Shown in pieces: positions 1-7,599 of a stretch of DNA of 64,000 nucleotides; position 1 is the stretch's first letter, and every line of letters begins with the position of its first letter. Source of the stretch: Raineyella antarctica (GTDB lineage: Bacteria; Actinomycetota; Actinomycetes; Propionibacteriales; Propionibacteriaceae). The notes beneath the pieces were generated by a model, which was not told the DNA's origin, ran no database searches, and was given only the letters and a program-made list of their open reading frames with translations. The translations under genes were made by a program, and so were the position numbers. Location: NCBI RefSeq assembly GCF_900092135.1, contig NZ_FMYF01000003.1, positions 124,001 to 188,000 on the forward strand, given 5' to 3'.

Positions 1-19
1 CCCCACGGAAGGACACCCC

Positions 20-847
20 ATGGTCGCCCCCGTCGCCATCGTCACCGGAGGATCGTCCGGTATCGGCGAACTCACCGCACGCCAGCTCCATGCGAAGGGC
101 TACCAGGTGTACGCCGTGGCGCGGCGTACGGACCGGCTGGCCGGCCTGGCGGAGAGCGGCGTGCACGTGCACGCGGTCGACCTGACCGAGGACGCCTCGA
201 TGCGCGAACTCGTCGACCGGGTCCACGCCGAGCAGGGGCGGATCGACCTGCTGGTGAACAATGCCGGGTTCGGCGCGTTCGGCGCCGTGGAGACGGTGCC
301 CCTGGCGGACGCGCGGGCCCAGTTCGAGGTCAACGTGTTCGGCCTGGCCCGGATGGCCCAGCTGGTCCTGCCGCACATGCGCGAGGTGGGCCGGGGCCGC
401 ATCATCAACGTCTCCTCGATCGCCGGCTACGTCGCCGAGCCGTACGGAGGCTGGTACCACGCCTCCAAGCACGCCGTCGAGGGCCTGTCCGACTGCCTGC
501 GCCTGGAGCTGCGGCCCTTCGGCATCGACGTGGTGCTGGTCGAGCCGGGTCCGGTGCGCACCGAGTGGAACGCGATCGCGGCGAAGTCGCTGGCCGACGC
601 CTCCAGGGGCACCCCGTACGAGAAGCAGGCCCGGGCGACCCGTCGGGCCCTGAAGTCGATGAACTCCAGCCTGCTGTCAGTCCCGGCCTCGCGGGTCTCG
701 GACGTGATCGTGGAGGCCGCCCTGGACGACGACCCGCGGGCGCGCTACCCGGTCGGCCGGCGTGCCGCCGCCATCATCATGCTGGCCAAGTACCTGCCGA
801 CCCGGGCCGTCGACGCGCTCACCGGCCTGCTCTACCACTCCCGCTGA
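20..847 (+). CDS. SDR family oxidoreductase
   Basis: Classical short-chain dehydrogenase/reductase of 275 residues. The Rossmann cofactor motif TGGSSGIG is at residues 9-16, NNAG at 80-83, and the catalytic set Ser133, Tyr146, Lys150 (YHASK) is intact, so an NAD(P)-dependent oxidoreductase is expected; the substrate cannot be read from sequence. The ATG follows a GGAAGG ribosome site 8 bases upstream. The gene converges on the B12/MerR regulator gene with a gap of only 13 bases. SDR genes are common companions of CarH/LitR-type light regulators, but here the two are not co-transcribed, so a shared role is only inferred. Confidence 0.9.
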   Translation: MVAPVAIVTGGSSGIGELTARQLHAKGYQVYAVARRTDRLAGLAESGVHVHAVDLTEDASMRELVDRVHAEQGRIDLLVNNAGFGAFGAVETVPLADARAQFEVNVFGLARMAQLVLPHMREVGRGRIINVSSIAGYVAEPYGGWYHASKHAVEGLSDCLRLELRPFGIDVVLVEPGPVRTEWNAIAAKSLADASRGTPYEKQARATRRALKSMNSSLLSVPASRVSDVIVEAALDDDPRARYPVGRRAAAIIMLAKYLPTRAVDALTGLLYHSR

Positions 848-860
848 GGCGGCCGGCCGG

Positions 861-1730
861 TCAGGACCCGGTGAGTCGGCGCGCCAGCCACTGGCTGGCC
901 TGGGCCAGGGTGTCGCCCTGCAGGGCGTTCTCGGGCAGCGCACCCTGGCCGCCGAGGAAGACCTGGGTGCCGGGTGAGACCTCCAGGAGGGCTGCGATGA
1001 CCTCGGCGGCGGCGACGTTGTCCTCCACCCGGGGCGTCCCGACAATGGCGGCGTCCGGGCGGATCGTACGCACGGCATCGGCCCAGCTGGAGACCGGGAG
1101 GTCCGCGCCGAGGTAGGTGACGCGCAGCCCCGCGCGCCGGAGCATGGTGGCGAACGCGAGGGCAGCGATCTGGTGGCGCGAACCCGGGGCCAGCCCGACC
1201 ACGACGTGTGGGGCGAAGCGGGCGTTCCCGGCCGCATCGAAGGCGGCGGCCAGGCGGCGCATCACGCCGGAGCTGATGAAGTGCTCCTCCGCCACACCCA
1301 GGTCGCCGGCGGCCCAGGCGTTGCCGACCTCCCGCATGGCCTTCATCAGCCAGACGTCGACGACGTACTCGAAGCCCGCGGTGGTGAAGGCGGCCACCAG
1401 CGTCTCCTCCAGAGCCACGGCATCGAAGCTCCGCGCCGCCTCCACCAGCGCTCCCGGGGCGGGCAACCCCGCCGGTGCCCCGGTCGGCTCCTCGCCCTGG
1501 TGCCGGTGGGCACCCCTGCCCGCCCGGACCTCCTCGGCGGCCTGTGCGGGCTGCATGCCCGCCGCGACCAGGCCGGACATCGTCCGGAGCGAGTCCAGGT
1601 CCGCATCGTCGTAGAGCCGGTAGCCGACGTCGGAGCGCGAGGGGTGCACGACCCCATAGCGCTGCTCCCACGCGCGCAACGTGGCCGGAGCCAGCCCCAG
1701 CTTCTCGGAGACCCACTTGATGGTGTACAC
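861..1730 (-). CDS. CarH/LitR-like MerR regulator with cobalamin-binding domain
   Basis: 289-residue regulator. An N-terminal MerR winged helix (residues about 1-70, with WEQRYG and GYRLYDD typical of the CarA/CarH/LitR branch) precedes a four-helix bundle and a Rossmann-type B12 domain. The light-sensor signature W-x9-EH is present as Trp139, Glu149, His150, and His186 in the segment APGSRHQIA fits the lower cobalt ligand. In known family members adenosylcobalamin binding makes a tetrameric repressor that light disrupts. The GTG start at 1730 follows GGGAGG at a short 4-base distance; an in-frame extension upstream would run through the neighbouring gene and is rejected. It is divergent from the fasciclin lipoprotein, the obvious target. 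Confidence 0.85.
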   Translation of the reverse strand: MYTIKWVSEKLGLAPATLRAWEQRYGVVHPSRSDVGYRLYDDADLDSLRTMSGLVAAGMQPAQAAEEVRAGRGAHRHQGEEPTGAPAGLPAPGALVEAARSFDAVALEETLVAAFTTAGFEYVVDVWLMKAMREVGNAWAAGDLGVAEEHFISSGVMRRLAAAFDAAGNARFAPHVVVGLAPGSRHQIAALAFATMLRRAGLRVTYLGADLPVSSWADAVRTIRPDAAIVGTPRVEDNVAAAEVIAALLEVSPGTQVFLGGQGALPENALQGDTLAQASQWLARRLTGS

Positions 1731-1770
1731 AAACCCTCCCGGCAGCACTCTACAGACATGCGACACCCTC

Positions 1771-1800
1771 TTGACATACCTTACACAGAGTTTGCACAAT
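1771..1800 (+). promoter_or_regulatory. promoter of fasciclin lipoprotein gene
   Basis: A consensus -35 TTGACA (1771-1776) is followed 18 bases later by CACAAT (1795-1800), a 4/6 match to the -10 consensus. It lies 33 bases before the lipoprotein ATG and is overlapped by the 11-bp repeat array. Confidence 0.6.
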
Positions 1801-1813
1801 GGTTCTACAAACC
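1781..1813 (+). promoter_or_regulatory. three 11-bp direct repeats, candidate CarH-type operator
   Basis: Three contiguous 11-base units start at 1781, 1792 and 1803 and share TTNYACA (TTACACA, TTGCACA, TTCTACA). They cover the end of the spacer, the -10 region and the predicted start point. Tandem 11-bp repeats are the operator form reported for CarH, and the CarH-like gene is divergent from this promoter, so autologous repression relieved by light or B12 loss is a reasonable inference. Confidence 0.6.
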
Positions 1814-1832
1814 TTAGTGAAAGGCCCCAGTC

Positions 1833-2423
1833 ATGAAGCGTTCCATCGCCGCTGCCGGAATCGCCAGCCTGGCCCTGTTCCTCGGAGCCTGCTCCTCCGG
1901 CACCAGCACTACCTCGACCACCACCCCGACACCGATGGCCACCACCTCGACCATGGAGTCCACCCCCACCCCCTCCACCCAGGCGAGCCCCACCGGGGAC
2001 ATCGTCGACACCGCCGTCGCCGCGGGCGACTTCAAGACCCTCACCGCAGCCCTCACTGCCGCCGGCCTGGTGGACACCCTGAAGGGGCCCGGCCCGTTCA
2101 CGGTGTTCGCACCGAACGACGCGGCCTTCGCCAAGCTGCCGGCAGGCACGGTGGACACGCTGCTGAAGGAACCCCAGGGCAAGCTCAGCGAGATCCTCAA
2201 GTACCACGTGATCAAGGGCGAGGTGAAGGCCGCCGATGTCCTGACCATGGACGGCAAGAAGGTCCCCACCCTCCAGGGCGGCGACCTGACCATCAAGGTC
2301 AATGGCGACAAGGTCTCCCTGGTCGATGCCACCGGCCACAGCGTGAACGTCATCACCACCGACGTGCAGGCCACCAACGGTGTCATCCATGTCATCGACG
2401 GCGTCCTGATGCCCACCGCCTGA
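1833..2423 (+). CDS. fasciclin (FAS1) domain lipoprotein
   Basis: 196-residue secreted lipoprotein. A signal peptide with a hydrophobic core ends in the lipobox LGAC with Cys20, followed by a Ser/Thr-rich linker (about 21-55) and one FAS1 domain (about 56-195) with the H1-type segment [11 protein letters not shown] and the YHVIKGEV segment. FAS1 domains usually mediate surface adhesion; the exact role here is unknown. ATG follows AAAGG at 8 bases. The promoter carries the putative CarH operator, which would make this a light- or B12-responsive surface protein. Two hairpins follow the gene. Confidence 0.9.
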   Translation: MKRSIAAAGIASLALFLGACSSGTSTTSTTTPTPMATTSTMESTPTPSTQASPTGDIVDTAVAAGDFKTLTAALTAAGLVDTLKGPGPFTVFAPNDAAFAKLPAGTVDTLLKEPQGKLSEILKYHVIKGEVKAADVLTMDGKKVPTLQGGDLTIKVNGDKVSLVDATGHSVNVITTDVQATNGVIHVIDGVLMPTA

Positions 2424-2441
2424 CGCTCCGCCCAACGATCC

Positions 2442-2479
2442 CCGGACCTCCCGTCCCCATCCCCCTGCGGGAGGTCCGG
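2442..2479 (+). terminator. first hairpin downstream of fasciclin gene
   Basis: A 12-bp perfect stem (CCGGACCTCCCG at 2442-2453 with its complement at 2468-2479) has a 14-base loop and begins 18 bases after the stop codon. No T tract follows, so it may be a processing or stability element. Confidence 0.5.
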
Positions 2480-2487
2480 CATGCCAG

Positions 2488-2518
2488 AAGGGGCTGGGTC
2501 CACTGGACCCAGCCCCTT
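2488..2518. terminator. bidirectional terminator between fasciclin gene and tRNA-Ser
   Basis: A 14-bp perfect stem (2488-2501 with 2505-2518) has a 3-base loop. It stands between two convergent transcripts and has AA/TT at its base in both directions. Confidence 0.75.
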
Positions 2519-2523
2519 CAACA

Positions 2524-2611
2524 TGGCGGTGACGGTGGGATTTGAACCCACGGTAGGTTGCCCTACACTCGCTTTCGAGGCGAGCTCCTTCGGCCGCTCA
2601 GACACGTCACC
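2524..2611 (-). tRNA. tRNA-Ser (anticodon CGA)
   Basis: The acceptor GGTGACG pairs with CGTCACC, a long variable arm is present as in type II tRNAs, and the anticodon loop CTCGAAA reads CGA for UCG codons. The 3' CCA is encoded at 2524-2526. It lies downstream of tadA on the same strand. Confidence 0.95.
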
Positions 2612-2707
2612 GTCGAGAACATTACAACGAGTTGTCCTCCGGGCGCCAATCGGCTGAACTGTGGACAGTCCAGACCCTCGCCGATCCGACCAGGCCGCTC
2701 CACCGCC

Positions 2708-3157
2708 TCAGTGGTCGCCACCGCCGCTGCGCCGCTCGCCGAAGAACTCCAGCAGCGGCGCCGCGCACTCGGCCGCCATGAACCCGCCGGTCACCTCCGG
2801 GCGGTGGTTCAGCCGGGGATCACGGACCACGTCCCACAGCGAGGCGACGGCACCGGCCTTCTCGTCGTACGCCCCGAAGACCAGCCGGGCCACGCGCGCA
2901 CCCACGATCGCCCCCGCGCACATCGTGCAGGGCTCCAGGGTGACGACCATGGTGCAGCCCTCCAGGCGCCACTCCCCCAGCGCCCGGGCCGCGCGGCGCA
3001 GGGCCACGATCTCGGCATGCGCGGTGGGGTCGGCGTGCAGCTCCCGTTCGTTGTGGCCGACGGCGAGCACCGACCCGTCGGGGCCCAGCACGACCGCACC
3101 GATCGGCACGTCACCGTGCGCCGGGGCAAGCCGCGCCTCCTCCAGGGCACGCAGCAT
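2708..3157 (-). CDS. tadA: tRNA-specific adenosine deaminase TadA
   Basis: 149-residue zinc-dependent deaminase that converts A34 to inosine in the anticodon of tRNA-Arg(ACG). The motif HAE (residues 47-49, proton-shuttling Glu49) and PCTMC (Cys77 and Cys80) form the zinc site, and length is normal for the family. The ATG is preceded by a G-rich stretch acting as ribosome site. It follows the gene for its usual actinobacterial partner at a 59-base gap, so the two are probably co-transcribed. Its expected substrate tRNA-Arg(ACG) is encoded at 31.4 kb in this window. Confidence 0.95.
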   Translation of the reverse strand: MLRALEEARLAPAHGDVPIGAVVLGPDGSVLAVGHNERELHADPTAHAEIVALRRAARALGEWRLEGCTMVVTLEPCTMCAGAIVGARVARLVFGAYDEKAGAVASLWDVVRDPRLNHRPEVTGGFMAAECAAPLLEFFGERRSGGGDH

Positions 3158-3216
3158 CGGCCCCCGCCAGCCACCATAGGGGGCGGGCGGGGGCGTACGG
3201 CTACCGGAGCCCTCGC

Positions 3217-3834
3217 TCAGTCCTCGAACTCCTCGCGGACGGTGGCCCGCACCTGGGGGCCCATGCCGATCCGGTCGGCCAACTGGAGCAGGGCCTCGTC
3301 GCTGGAGGTGTCGAAGTCCTCGGCGAGCTGTTCGAGGTCGAAGTCGCCCACGCCCAGGTCCCGCAGGATCTCCGAGTCCCCGACGGGCTCGACGTCGTCC
3401 TCGTCCTCGCCCTCGGGCGGCTCGTCGATGCCCAGGTAGTCCAGGATGTCGCGCGCGATCGGCCAGTCGTACGCGGCCGCACCGTCGGACAGGAAAACCT
3501 GCACGACAGCACCGCGGACACGGACGATGACGAAGACCTCCTCCACCAGCGAGAGCATGCCCATCGCCCCTGCCTCGCCGGGCAGCCGACGCAGGTGGTT
3601 GATCATCTCGTCGAGGTCGTTGGCCATCTCCAGGTCCAGCGCCACCACCACGGTGTTCCCGTCCTCGCGGTAGGCCGCTACGGCGAAGTCGACGTCGTCG
3701 TCGGTGGCGTCCTCGATCTCCTCGTAGTCGTCCTCGTCGAAGTCGTCATCGAACTGGTCGTCGTCATCTTCGTCGACCTCCTCCTCGGTGTCGAGGTCAA
3801 GGTCGTCGAGTTCCTCGTCGTCGTAGTCAGCCAC
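3217..3834 (-). CDS. TadA-associated acidic protein
   Basis: 205-residue protein of the actinobacterial tRNA-adenosine-deaminase-associated family. The N-terminus is an extreme Asp/Glu run (about residues 1-45), followed by a globular domain with FAVAAYREDGNTVVVAL and a second acidic linker near residue 145. The GTG start at 3834 is chosen because AGGAGG (3840-3845) stands 5 bases upstream; the ATG codons further upstream lack a ribosome site and one overlaps it. Function is unknown beyond conserved linkage to tadA. Confidence 0.85.
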   Translation of the reverse strand: MADYDDEELDDLDLDTEEEVDEDDDDQFDDDFDEDDYEEIEDATDDDVDFAVAAYREDGNTVVVALDLEMANDLDEMINHLRRLPGEAGAMGMLSLVEEVFVIVRVRGAVVQVFLSDGAAAYDWPIARDILDYLGIDEPPEGEDEDDVEPVGDSEILRDLGVGDFDLEQLAEDFDTSSDEALLQLADRIGMGPQVRATVREEFED

Positions 3835-3952
3835 GCCAACCTCCTGATTGCCCATGCGCACCTTATGTTCTCAGACAACCGGCCGCGGCGACAGCCGGAC
3901 CCCCGGGGGGTGCCGCCCTCGGACACGCGCCAGGTGTGGCACGCTGTGGGAC

Positions 3953-4594
3953 GTGGAACTTCATGTCGTGGATCATCCGTTGGTGGCGCACAAGCTGACC
4001 CTGCTGCGGGACAGCTCGACGAACTCGCCCGTGTTCCGGGAACTGACCGACGAACTGGTCACCCTGCTGGCGTACGAGGCGACCCGCACCGTACGCGTGG
4101 AGCCCTGCACGGTGTCCACGCCGGTCCGCGAGGCGCAGGGCGTACGGCTGTCCGGACCGCGCCCCCTGGTGGTCCCGATCCTGCGGGCCGGGCTGGGGAT
4201 GCTCAGTGGCATGACCCGCCTGCTGCCCTCGGCGGAGGTCGGCTTCGTCGGGATGGCGCGCAACGAGGAGACGCTGCAGCCGGTCACGTACGCCGAGCGA
4301 CTGCCCGCCGACCTGTCCGGGCGCCAGTGCTTCGTGCTGGACCCGATGCTGGCCACCGGTGGTTCGCTGGCCGGGACCATCCGGTTCCTGGTCGACCGCG
4401 GCGCCGACCACATCAACGCGATCTGCATCCTGGCCGCCCCGGAGGGCATCGACCACGTCCGCACGATGGTCGAGGACCTCGGGGTCCCCTGCCATCTGGT
4501 CGTGGCCGCCGTCGACGAGCAGCTCAACGAGCACGGCTACATCGTGCCGGGCCTGGGCGATGCCGGCGACCGGCTGTACGGGCTGGCGAACTGA
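3953..4594 (+). CDS. upp: uracil phosphoribosyltransferase
   Basis: 213-residue salvage enzyme making UMP from uracil and PRPP. The PRPP-binding loop [10 protein letters not shown] and the C-terminal uracil-binding segment [12 protein letters not shown] are conserved, and length is normal. The GTG start is preceded by CACGCT 7 bases upstream, the leaderless pattern seen across this window, and there is no clear ribosome site. It is divergent from the TadA-associated gene. A downstream boundary is not obvious: the next gene begins 129 bases later behind its own CRP-like box. Confidence 0.95.
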   Translation: MELHVVDHPLVAHKLTLLRDSSTNSPVFRELTDELVTLLAYEATRTVRVEPCTVSTPVREAQGVRLSGPRPLVVPILRAGLGMLSGMTRLLPSAEVGFVGMARNEETLQPVTYAERLPADLSGRQCFVLDPMLATGGSLAGTIRFLVDRGADHINAICILAAPEGIDHVRTMVEDLGVPCHLVVAAVDEQLNEHGYIVPGLGDAGDRLYGLAN

Positions 4595-4658
4595 GGCTCC
4601 CCGACCGCCGCCAGGCGCTGGGACAGACCCTGCGACACACCGTTGCCGCCCTCGATCC

Positions 4659-4676
4659 ATGTGACTAGAATCACAT
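4659..4676. promoter_or_regulatory. CRP/GlxR-type binding site
   Basis: The palindrome ATGTGA-CTAGAA-TCACAT matches the CRP-family consensus TGTGA-N6-TCACA perfectly with one extra matching base on each side. It lies 48 bases upstream of the ATG of the four-helix membrane protein. Confidence 0.7.
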
Positions 4677-4723
4677 CAGGAGCCACGGCGGGGGGCCGCG
4701 GCGTGCATTCCAAAGGGTCTGAC

Positions 4724-5167
4724 ATGCACACCATCTACAAGTACATCGCACACCTGATCGCCCTGCTGGTGGTCGTCCAGGCGGCCGTCGTCGTCTGGGG
4801 GATGGCGGCCGAGATCAAGTACCAGCTGAACAATCCCACCGCGACCCTGGACAGCGTCCCGTTCCCGGCAGGCGCCATGGTCCACGGCATGGTCGGGATG
4901 TACGTCATCCCGATCGTCGCCCTCGTCCTCGTTGCCCTCAGCCTGGCCATGCGCGACGGCCGCAAGTGGGCCCTGCTGATCCTGCTCGCGGCGATCCTCC
5001 AGGTGGCCCTCGGCATCGGCGGCGTCGCGCTCAGCGAGTACCTCGGCCTGCTGCACGGCATCAACGCCTTCGTCCTGCTCGGCCTGGCCGAGTACGCCGC
5101 CTGGCGAGGGGGTTCCCACCAGCCCCTGCACGCCGATGCACCACGGGCTGCGGCCTCGGTCAGCTGA
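4724..5167 (+). CDS. four-helix membrane protein (DUF6220-like)
   Basis: 147-residue membrane protein with four predicted helices (about residues 8-28, 51-72, 80-103, 109-128). Histidines head helices two and four (VHGMVG, LHGINA), a layout compatible with haem or quinone contact, but no function is established. The ATG at 4724 is chosen for AAAGGG 7 bases upstream. A CRP-like palindrome lies upstream. A protein of the same plan is encoded convergently at 5278-5679, across a shared terminator. Confidence 0.7.
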   Translation: MHTIYKYIAHLIALLVVVQAAVVVWGMAAEIKYQLNNPTATLDSVPFPAGAMVHGMVGMYVIPIVALVLVALSLAMRDGRKWALLILLAAILQVALGIGGVALSEYLGLLHGINAFVLLGLAEYAAWRGGSHQPLHADAPRAAASVS

Positions 5168-5220
5168 CCCAGCCCCTGCCGTCCCGTCCTTCGTGGACAG
5201 GACGGCACCGACACGACAGA

Positions 5221-5257
5221 AGACGTCCGGCCCGGATCAGATCCGGGCCGGACGTCT
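5221..5257. terminator. bidirectional terminator
   Basis: A 17-bp perfect stem (5221-5237 with 5241-5257) and a 3-base loop sit between two convergent membrane-protein genes. A weaker 8-bp stem (TGCCGTCC with GGACGGCA, about 5177-5208) lies beside it. Confidence 0.8.
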
Positions 5258-5277
5258 GTCGTTCGAGGACGGGGAGG

Positions 5278-5679
5278 TCAGGCCACCGGGGTGGCGGCGG
5301 TGCGGCCGGCCAGCTTGCCGGCCATCGGCACCAACCCGACGACGGCGACCACGATCAGGATGCCGAGGATGATGTGCACCACCTCGAGACCCATCTCGGC
5401 CAGGCCGATCTGGACCAGCATCAGCACGGGCAGCGAGAGGGCGTGGAAGAAGACGCCCTTGGAGCCGGCCACCTTGGCGGCGGACCAGGCGAAGATCGAC
5501 GCGACGATGCCGGTGAGCACCAGCAGGTAGCCGATCCCCGCGTGGGCCTCGCGGAGCCCGCCGTTCCCGGTGGCGATCATGATGCCGAGCCCGAGCTGGA
5601 TGACGATGAGCACGGTAGCGACGATCGCGGTGAGGCGCAGCCGCCGGACGGACGAGGGGACAACAGAGGTTTCGGCCAT
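5278..5679 (-). CDS. four-helix membrane protein (DUF6220-like), second copy
   Basis: 133-residue membrane protein with four predicted helices and histidines at AHAGIG, FFHALS and VVHIILG, matching the plan of the protein encoded at 4724-5167. Sequence identity between the two is low, so they are distant relatives rather than a recent duplication. The ATG is preceded by TAGGGT with a 6-base gap, so the mRNA is probably leaderless. Function is unknown; a haem-containing or quinone-linked membrane role is possible but unproven. Confidence 0.7.
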   Translation of the reverse strand: MAETSVVPSSVRRLRLTAIVATVLIVIQLGLGIMIATGNGGLREAHAGIGYLLVLTGIVASIFAWSAAKVAGSKGVFFHALSLPVLMLVQIGLAEMGLEVVHIILGILIVVAVVGLVPMAGKLAGRTAATPVA

Positions 5680-5752
5680 GCCCCGACCCTAGCGATGCAG
5701 GACAAGGCGGCAATTCGAGCCGCGTTCTGTGCCGAGGGGTGGCGTACGACGA

Positions 5753-6280
5753 TCAGAGCAGCCGCTCGATGGCCTCCACCACGGCCGGGTCCTCCGGGGT
5801 GACGTCCGGGGCGAACCGGGCCGCCACGGTACCCTCGCGGTCGACCAGGAACTTCTCGAAGTTCCAGCGGATGTCCTCGGGCTCGCGCTCACTCGCGCCG
5901 GGGAACTCGCGGCGTCCCGGCTCGGCCGGCACCCGGGTGAGCTGCTGGTAGAGCGGGTGGCGGCCCGGACCGTTCACCTCGATCTTGGAGAAGACCGGGA
6001 AAGTGACACCGTAGGTGGCGCTGCAGAAGGCTGCGATCTCCTCGTCGGTGCCGGGCTCCTGGCCCTTGAACTGGTTGCACGGGAAGCCGAGGACCTGCAG
6101 TCCGCGCTCCCCGTACGTACGCTGCAGCGCCTCCAGCTGCGCGTACTGCGGGGTGAGGCCGCACTGCGAGGCGACGTTGACGACGAGCAGGACGTTGCCG
6201 GCGAAGTGCGCCGGGGTGACCTGCTCACCGGCCATGGTCGTGATCGGGGTGGCCGGGTCGAGGGTGACGGTTGTGCTCAT
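5753..6280 (-). CDS. glutathione peroxidase family thiol peroxidase
   Basis: 175-residue peroxidase of the GPx fold. The peroxidatic Cys40 sits in NVASQCGLT, with Gln70 in LGFPCNQF and Trp in DIRWNFEKF completing the active site. The cysteine (not selenocysteine) form usually takes electrons from thioredoxin rather than glutathione, which actinobacteria lack. The ATG at 6280 is preceded by TACGCT with a 7-base gap, indicating a leaderless transcript; longer in-frame upstream codons do not resemble the family. Confidence 0.92.
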   Translation of the reverse strand: MSTTVTLDPATPITTMAGEQVTPAHFAGNVLLVVNVASQCGLTPQYAQLEALQRTYGERGLQVLGFPCNQFKGQEPGTDEEIAAFCSATYGVTFPVFSKIEVNGPGRHPLYQQLTRVPAEPGRREFPGASEREPEDIRWNFEKFLVDREGTVAARFAPDVTPEDPAVVEAIERLL

Positions 6281-6398
6281 GACGCCGAGCGTAGGCGCGC
6301 TCCCCCAGCGCGCGACAGCACCCTGTTCCACCCGCCGACAAGGCCACGGCACGCCGAGGGGGCGCCGCGCCACCGCCCGGTGTGCCACAGTGGATGGC

Positions 6399-6611
6399 AT
6401 GACAACTGCCGAGACGCCCGACAGCGGCGCCGATACCCCGGTCGACCCGCACGCCCTCGACCCGAAGGAACAGATGCGTGCCGCCCTCGAGGCGAAGCAT
6501 GCCGGCCACCGCGCCAACGACGCAGCCCGCAACGACCAGCGCAACGCCCAGGGTGGCCCGCACGGCCAGGTCGGCGGCAAGCGCCAGTTCCGCCGCAAGG
6601 CCGGCAGCTGA
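6399..6611 (+). CDS. small DUF5302-like protein
   Basis: 70-residue hydrophilic protein ending in GGKRQFRRKAGS, the signature tail of the actinobacterial DUF5302 family, with an amphipathic middle (KEQMRAALEAK). It is probably disordered. Function is unknown. The ATG is preceded by CACAGT with a 7-base gap, a weak leaderless pattern. It converges on menB. Confidence 0.75.
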   Translation: MTTAETPDSGADTPVDPHALDPKEQMRAALEAKHAGHRANDAARNDQRNAQGGPHGQVGGKRQFRRKAGS

Positions 6612-6637
6612 GCGTCCGCGCCGATCAGTAGTAGTGA

Positions 6638-7537
6638 TCAGTAGTAGTAGGGGAAGCGGGACCAGTCAGGGTCCCGCTTCTCCAGGAACGAGTCGCGTCC
6701 CTCCACGGCCTCGTCGGTCATGTACGCCAGCCGCGTCGTCTCCCCGGCGAACACCTGCTGGCCGACCAGCCCGTCGTCGATCGCGTTGAACGAGAACTTC
6801 AGCATCCGCTGCGCCGTCGGGGACTTGCCGCAGATCTTGCTGGCCCACTCCAGTCCCTCGACCTCGAGCTGGTCGTGCGGCACGACCTTGTTGACCATGC
6901 CCATCCGGTAGGCGTCGTCGGCGTCGTACGTGTCGCCCAGGAAGAAGATCTCGCGGGCGAACTTCTGGCCGACCTGGCGGGCCAGGTAGGCCGATCCGAA
7001 GCCTCCGTCGAAGGAACCGACGTCGGCGTCGGTCTGCTTGAACCGCGCATGCTCGGCAGAGGCGAGCGTGAGGTCGCAGACCACGTGCAGGGAGTGCCCG
7101 CCGCCGGCCGCCCACCCGTTGACCAGGGCGATCACCACCTTGGGCATGAACCGGATGAGCCGCTGCACCTCGAGGATGTGCAGTCGGCCGAGTTTGGCCG
7201 GGTCGACCGACTCGGCGGTGTCCCCCTCGGCGTACTGGTAGCCGGCCTTGCCGCGGATCCGCTGGTCACCGCCGGAGCAGAACGCCCAGCCGCCGTCCTT
7301 GGCCGACGGCCCGTTGCCGGTCAGCAGGACACAGCCGATGTCGGAGCTCATCCGGGCATGGTCGAGGGCCCGGTAGAGCTCGTCGACCGTCTGCGGCCGG
7401 AAGGCGTTGCGCACCTCGGGGCGGTCGAAGGCGATCCGTACGGCGGGTACGCCCTTGGCGCGGTGGTACGTGATGTCGGTGAAGTCCTCGAAGCCGGCCA
7501 CCGGCTCCCACAGGGCGGGGTCCCACGATTGCGTCAT
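6638..7537 (-). CDS. menB: 1,4-dihydroxy-2-naphthoyl-CoA synthase
   Basis: 299-residue crotonase-fold enzyme of menaquinone synthesis that cyclises o-succinylbenzoyl-CoA. The oxyanion-hole segments CSGGDQRIRG and NGWAAGGGHSLH, the Asp in SFDGGFGSAYLARQVG, and the family C-terminus (SRFPYYY) are present. The ATG at 7537 is chosen because TAGGTT lies 7 bases upstream (leaderless layout); a TTG codon three codons earlier is less likely. No other men genes are nearby. A 13-base direct repeat spans the stop codon region at 6622-6649. Confidence 0.95.
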   Translation of the reverse strand: MTQSWDPALWEPVAGFEDFTDITYHRAKGVPAVRIAFDRPEVRNAFRPQTVDELYRALDHARMSSDIGCVLLTGNGPSAKDGGWAFCSGGDQRIRGKAGYQYAEGDTAESVDPAKLGRLHILEVQRLIRFMPKVVIALVNGWAAGGGHSLHVVCDLTLASAEHARFKQTDADVGSFDGGFGSAYLARQVGQKFAREIFFLGDTYDADDAYRMGMVNKVVPHDQLEVEGLEWASKICGKSPTAQRMLKFSFNAIDDGLVGQQVFAGETTRLAYMTDEAVEGRDSFLEKRDPDWSRFPYYY

Positions 7538-7599
7538 GGCCACCAACCTAGTGCCCCACCGGCGTGGACCGGTGGCGACGTCAGAGTGCGACGCAGGCC

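Noticed and set aside
861-2435. N-terminal extension of the MerR regulator through the fasciclin gene
   Set aside because: The extra part is a Gly/Asp-rich antisense reading; the HTH starts right after the GTG at 1730.
3834-3861. ATG starts at 3861 and 3855 for the TadA-associated protein
   Set aside because: They overlap the AGGAGG that serves the GTG at 3834.
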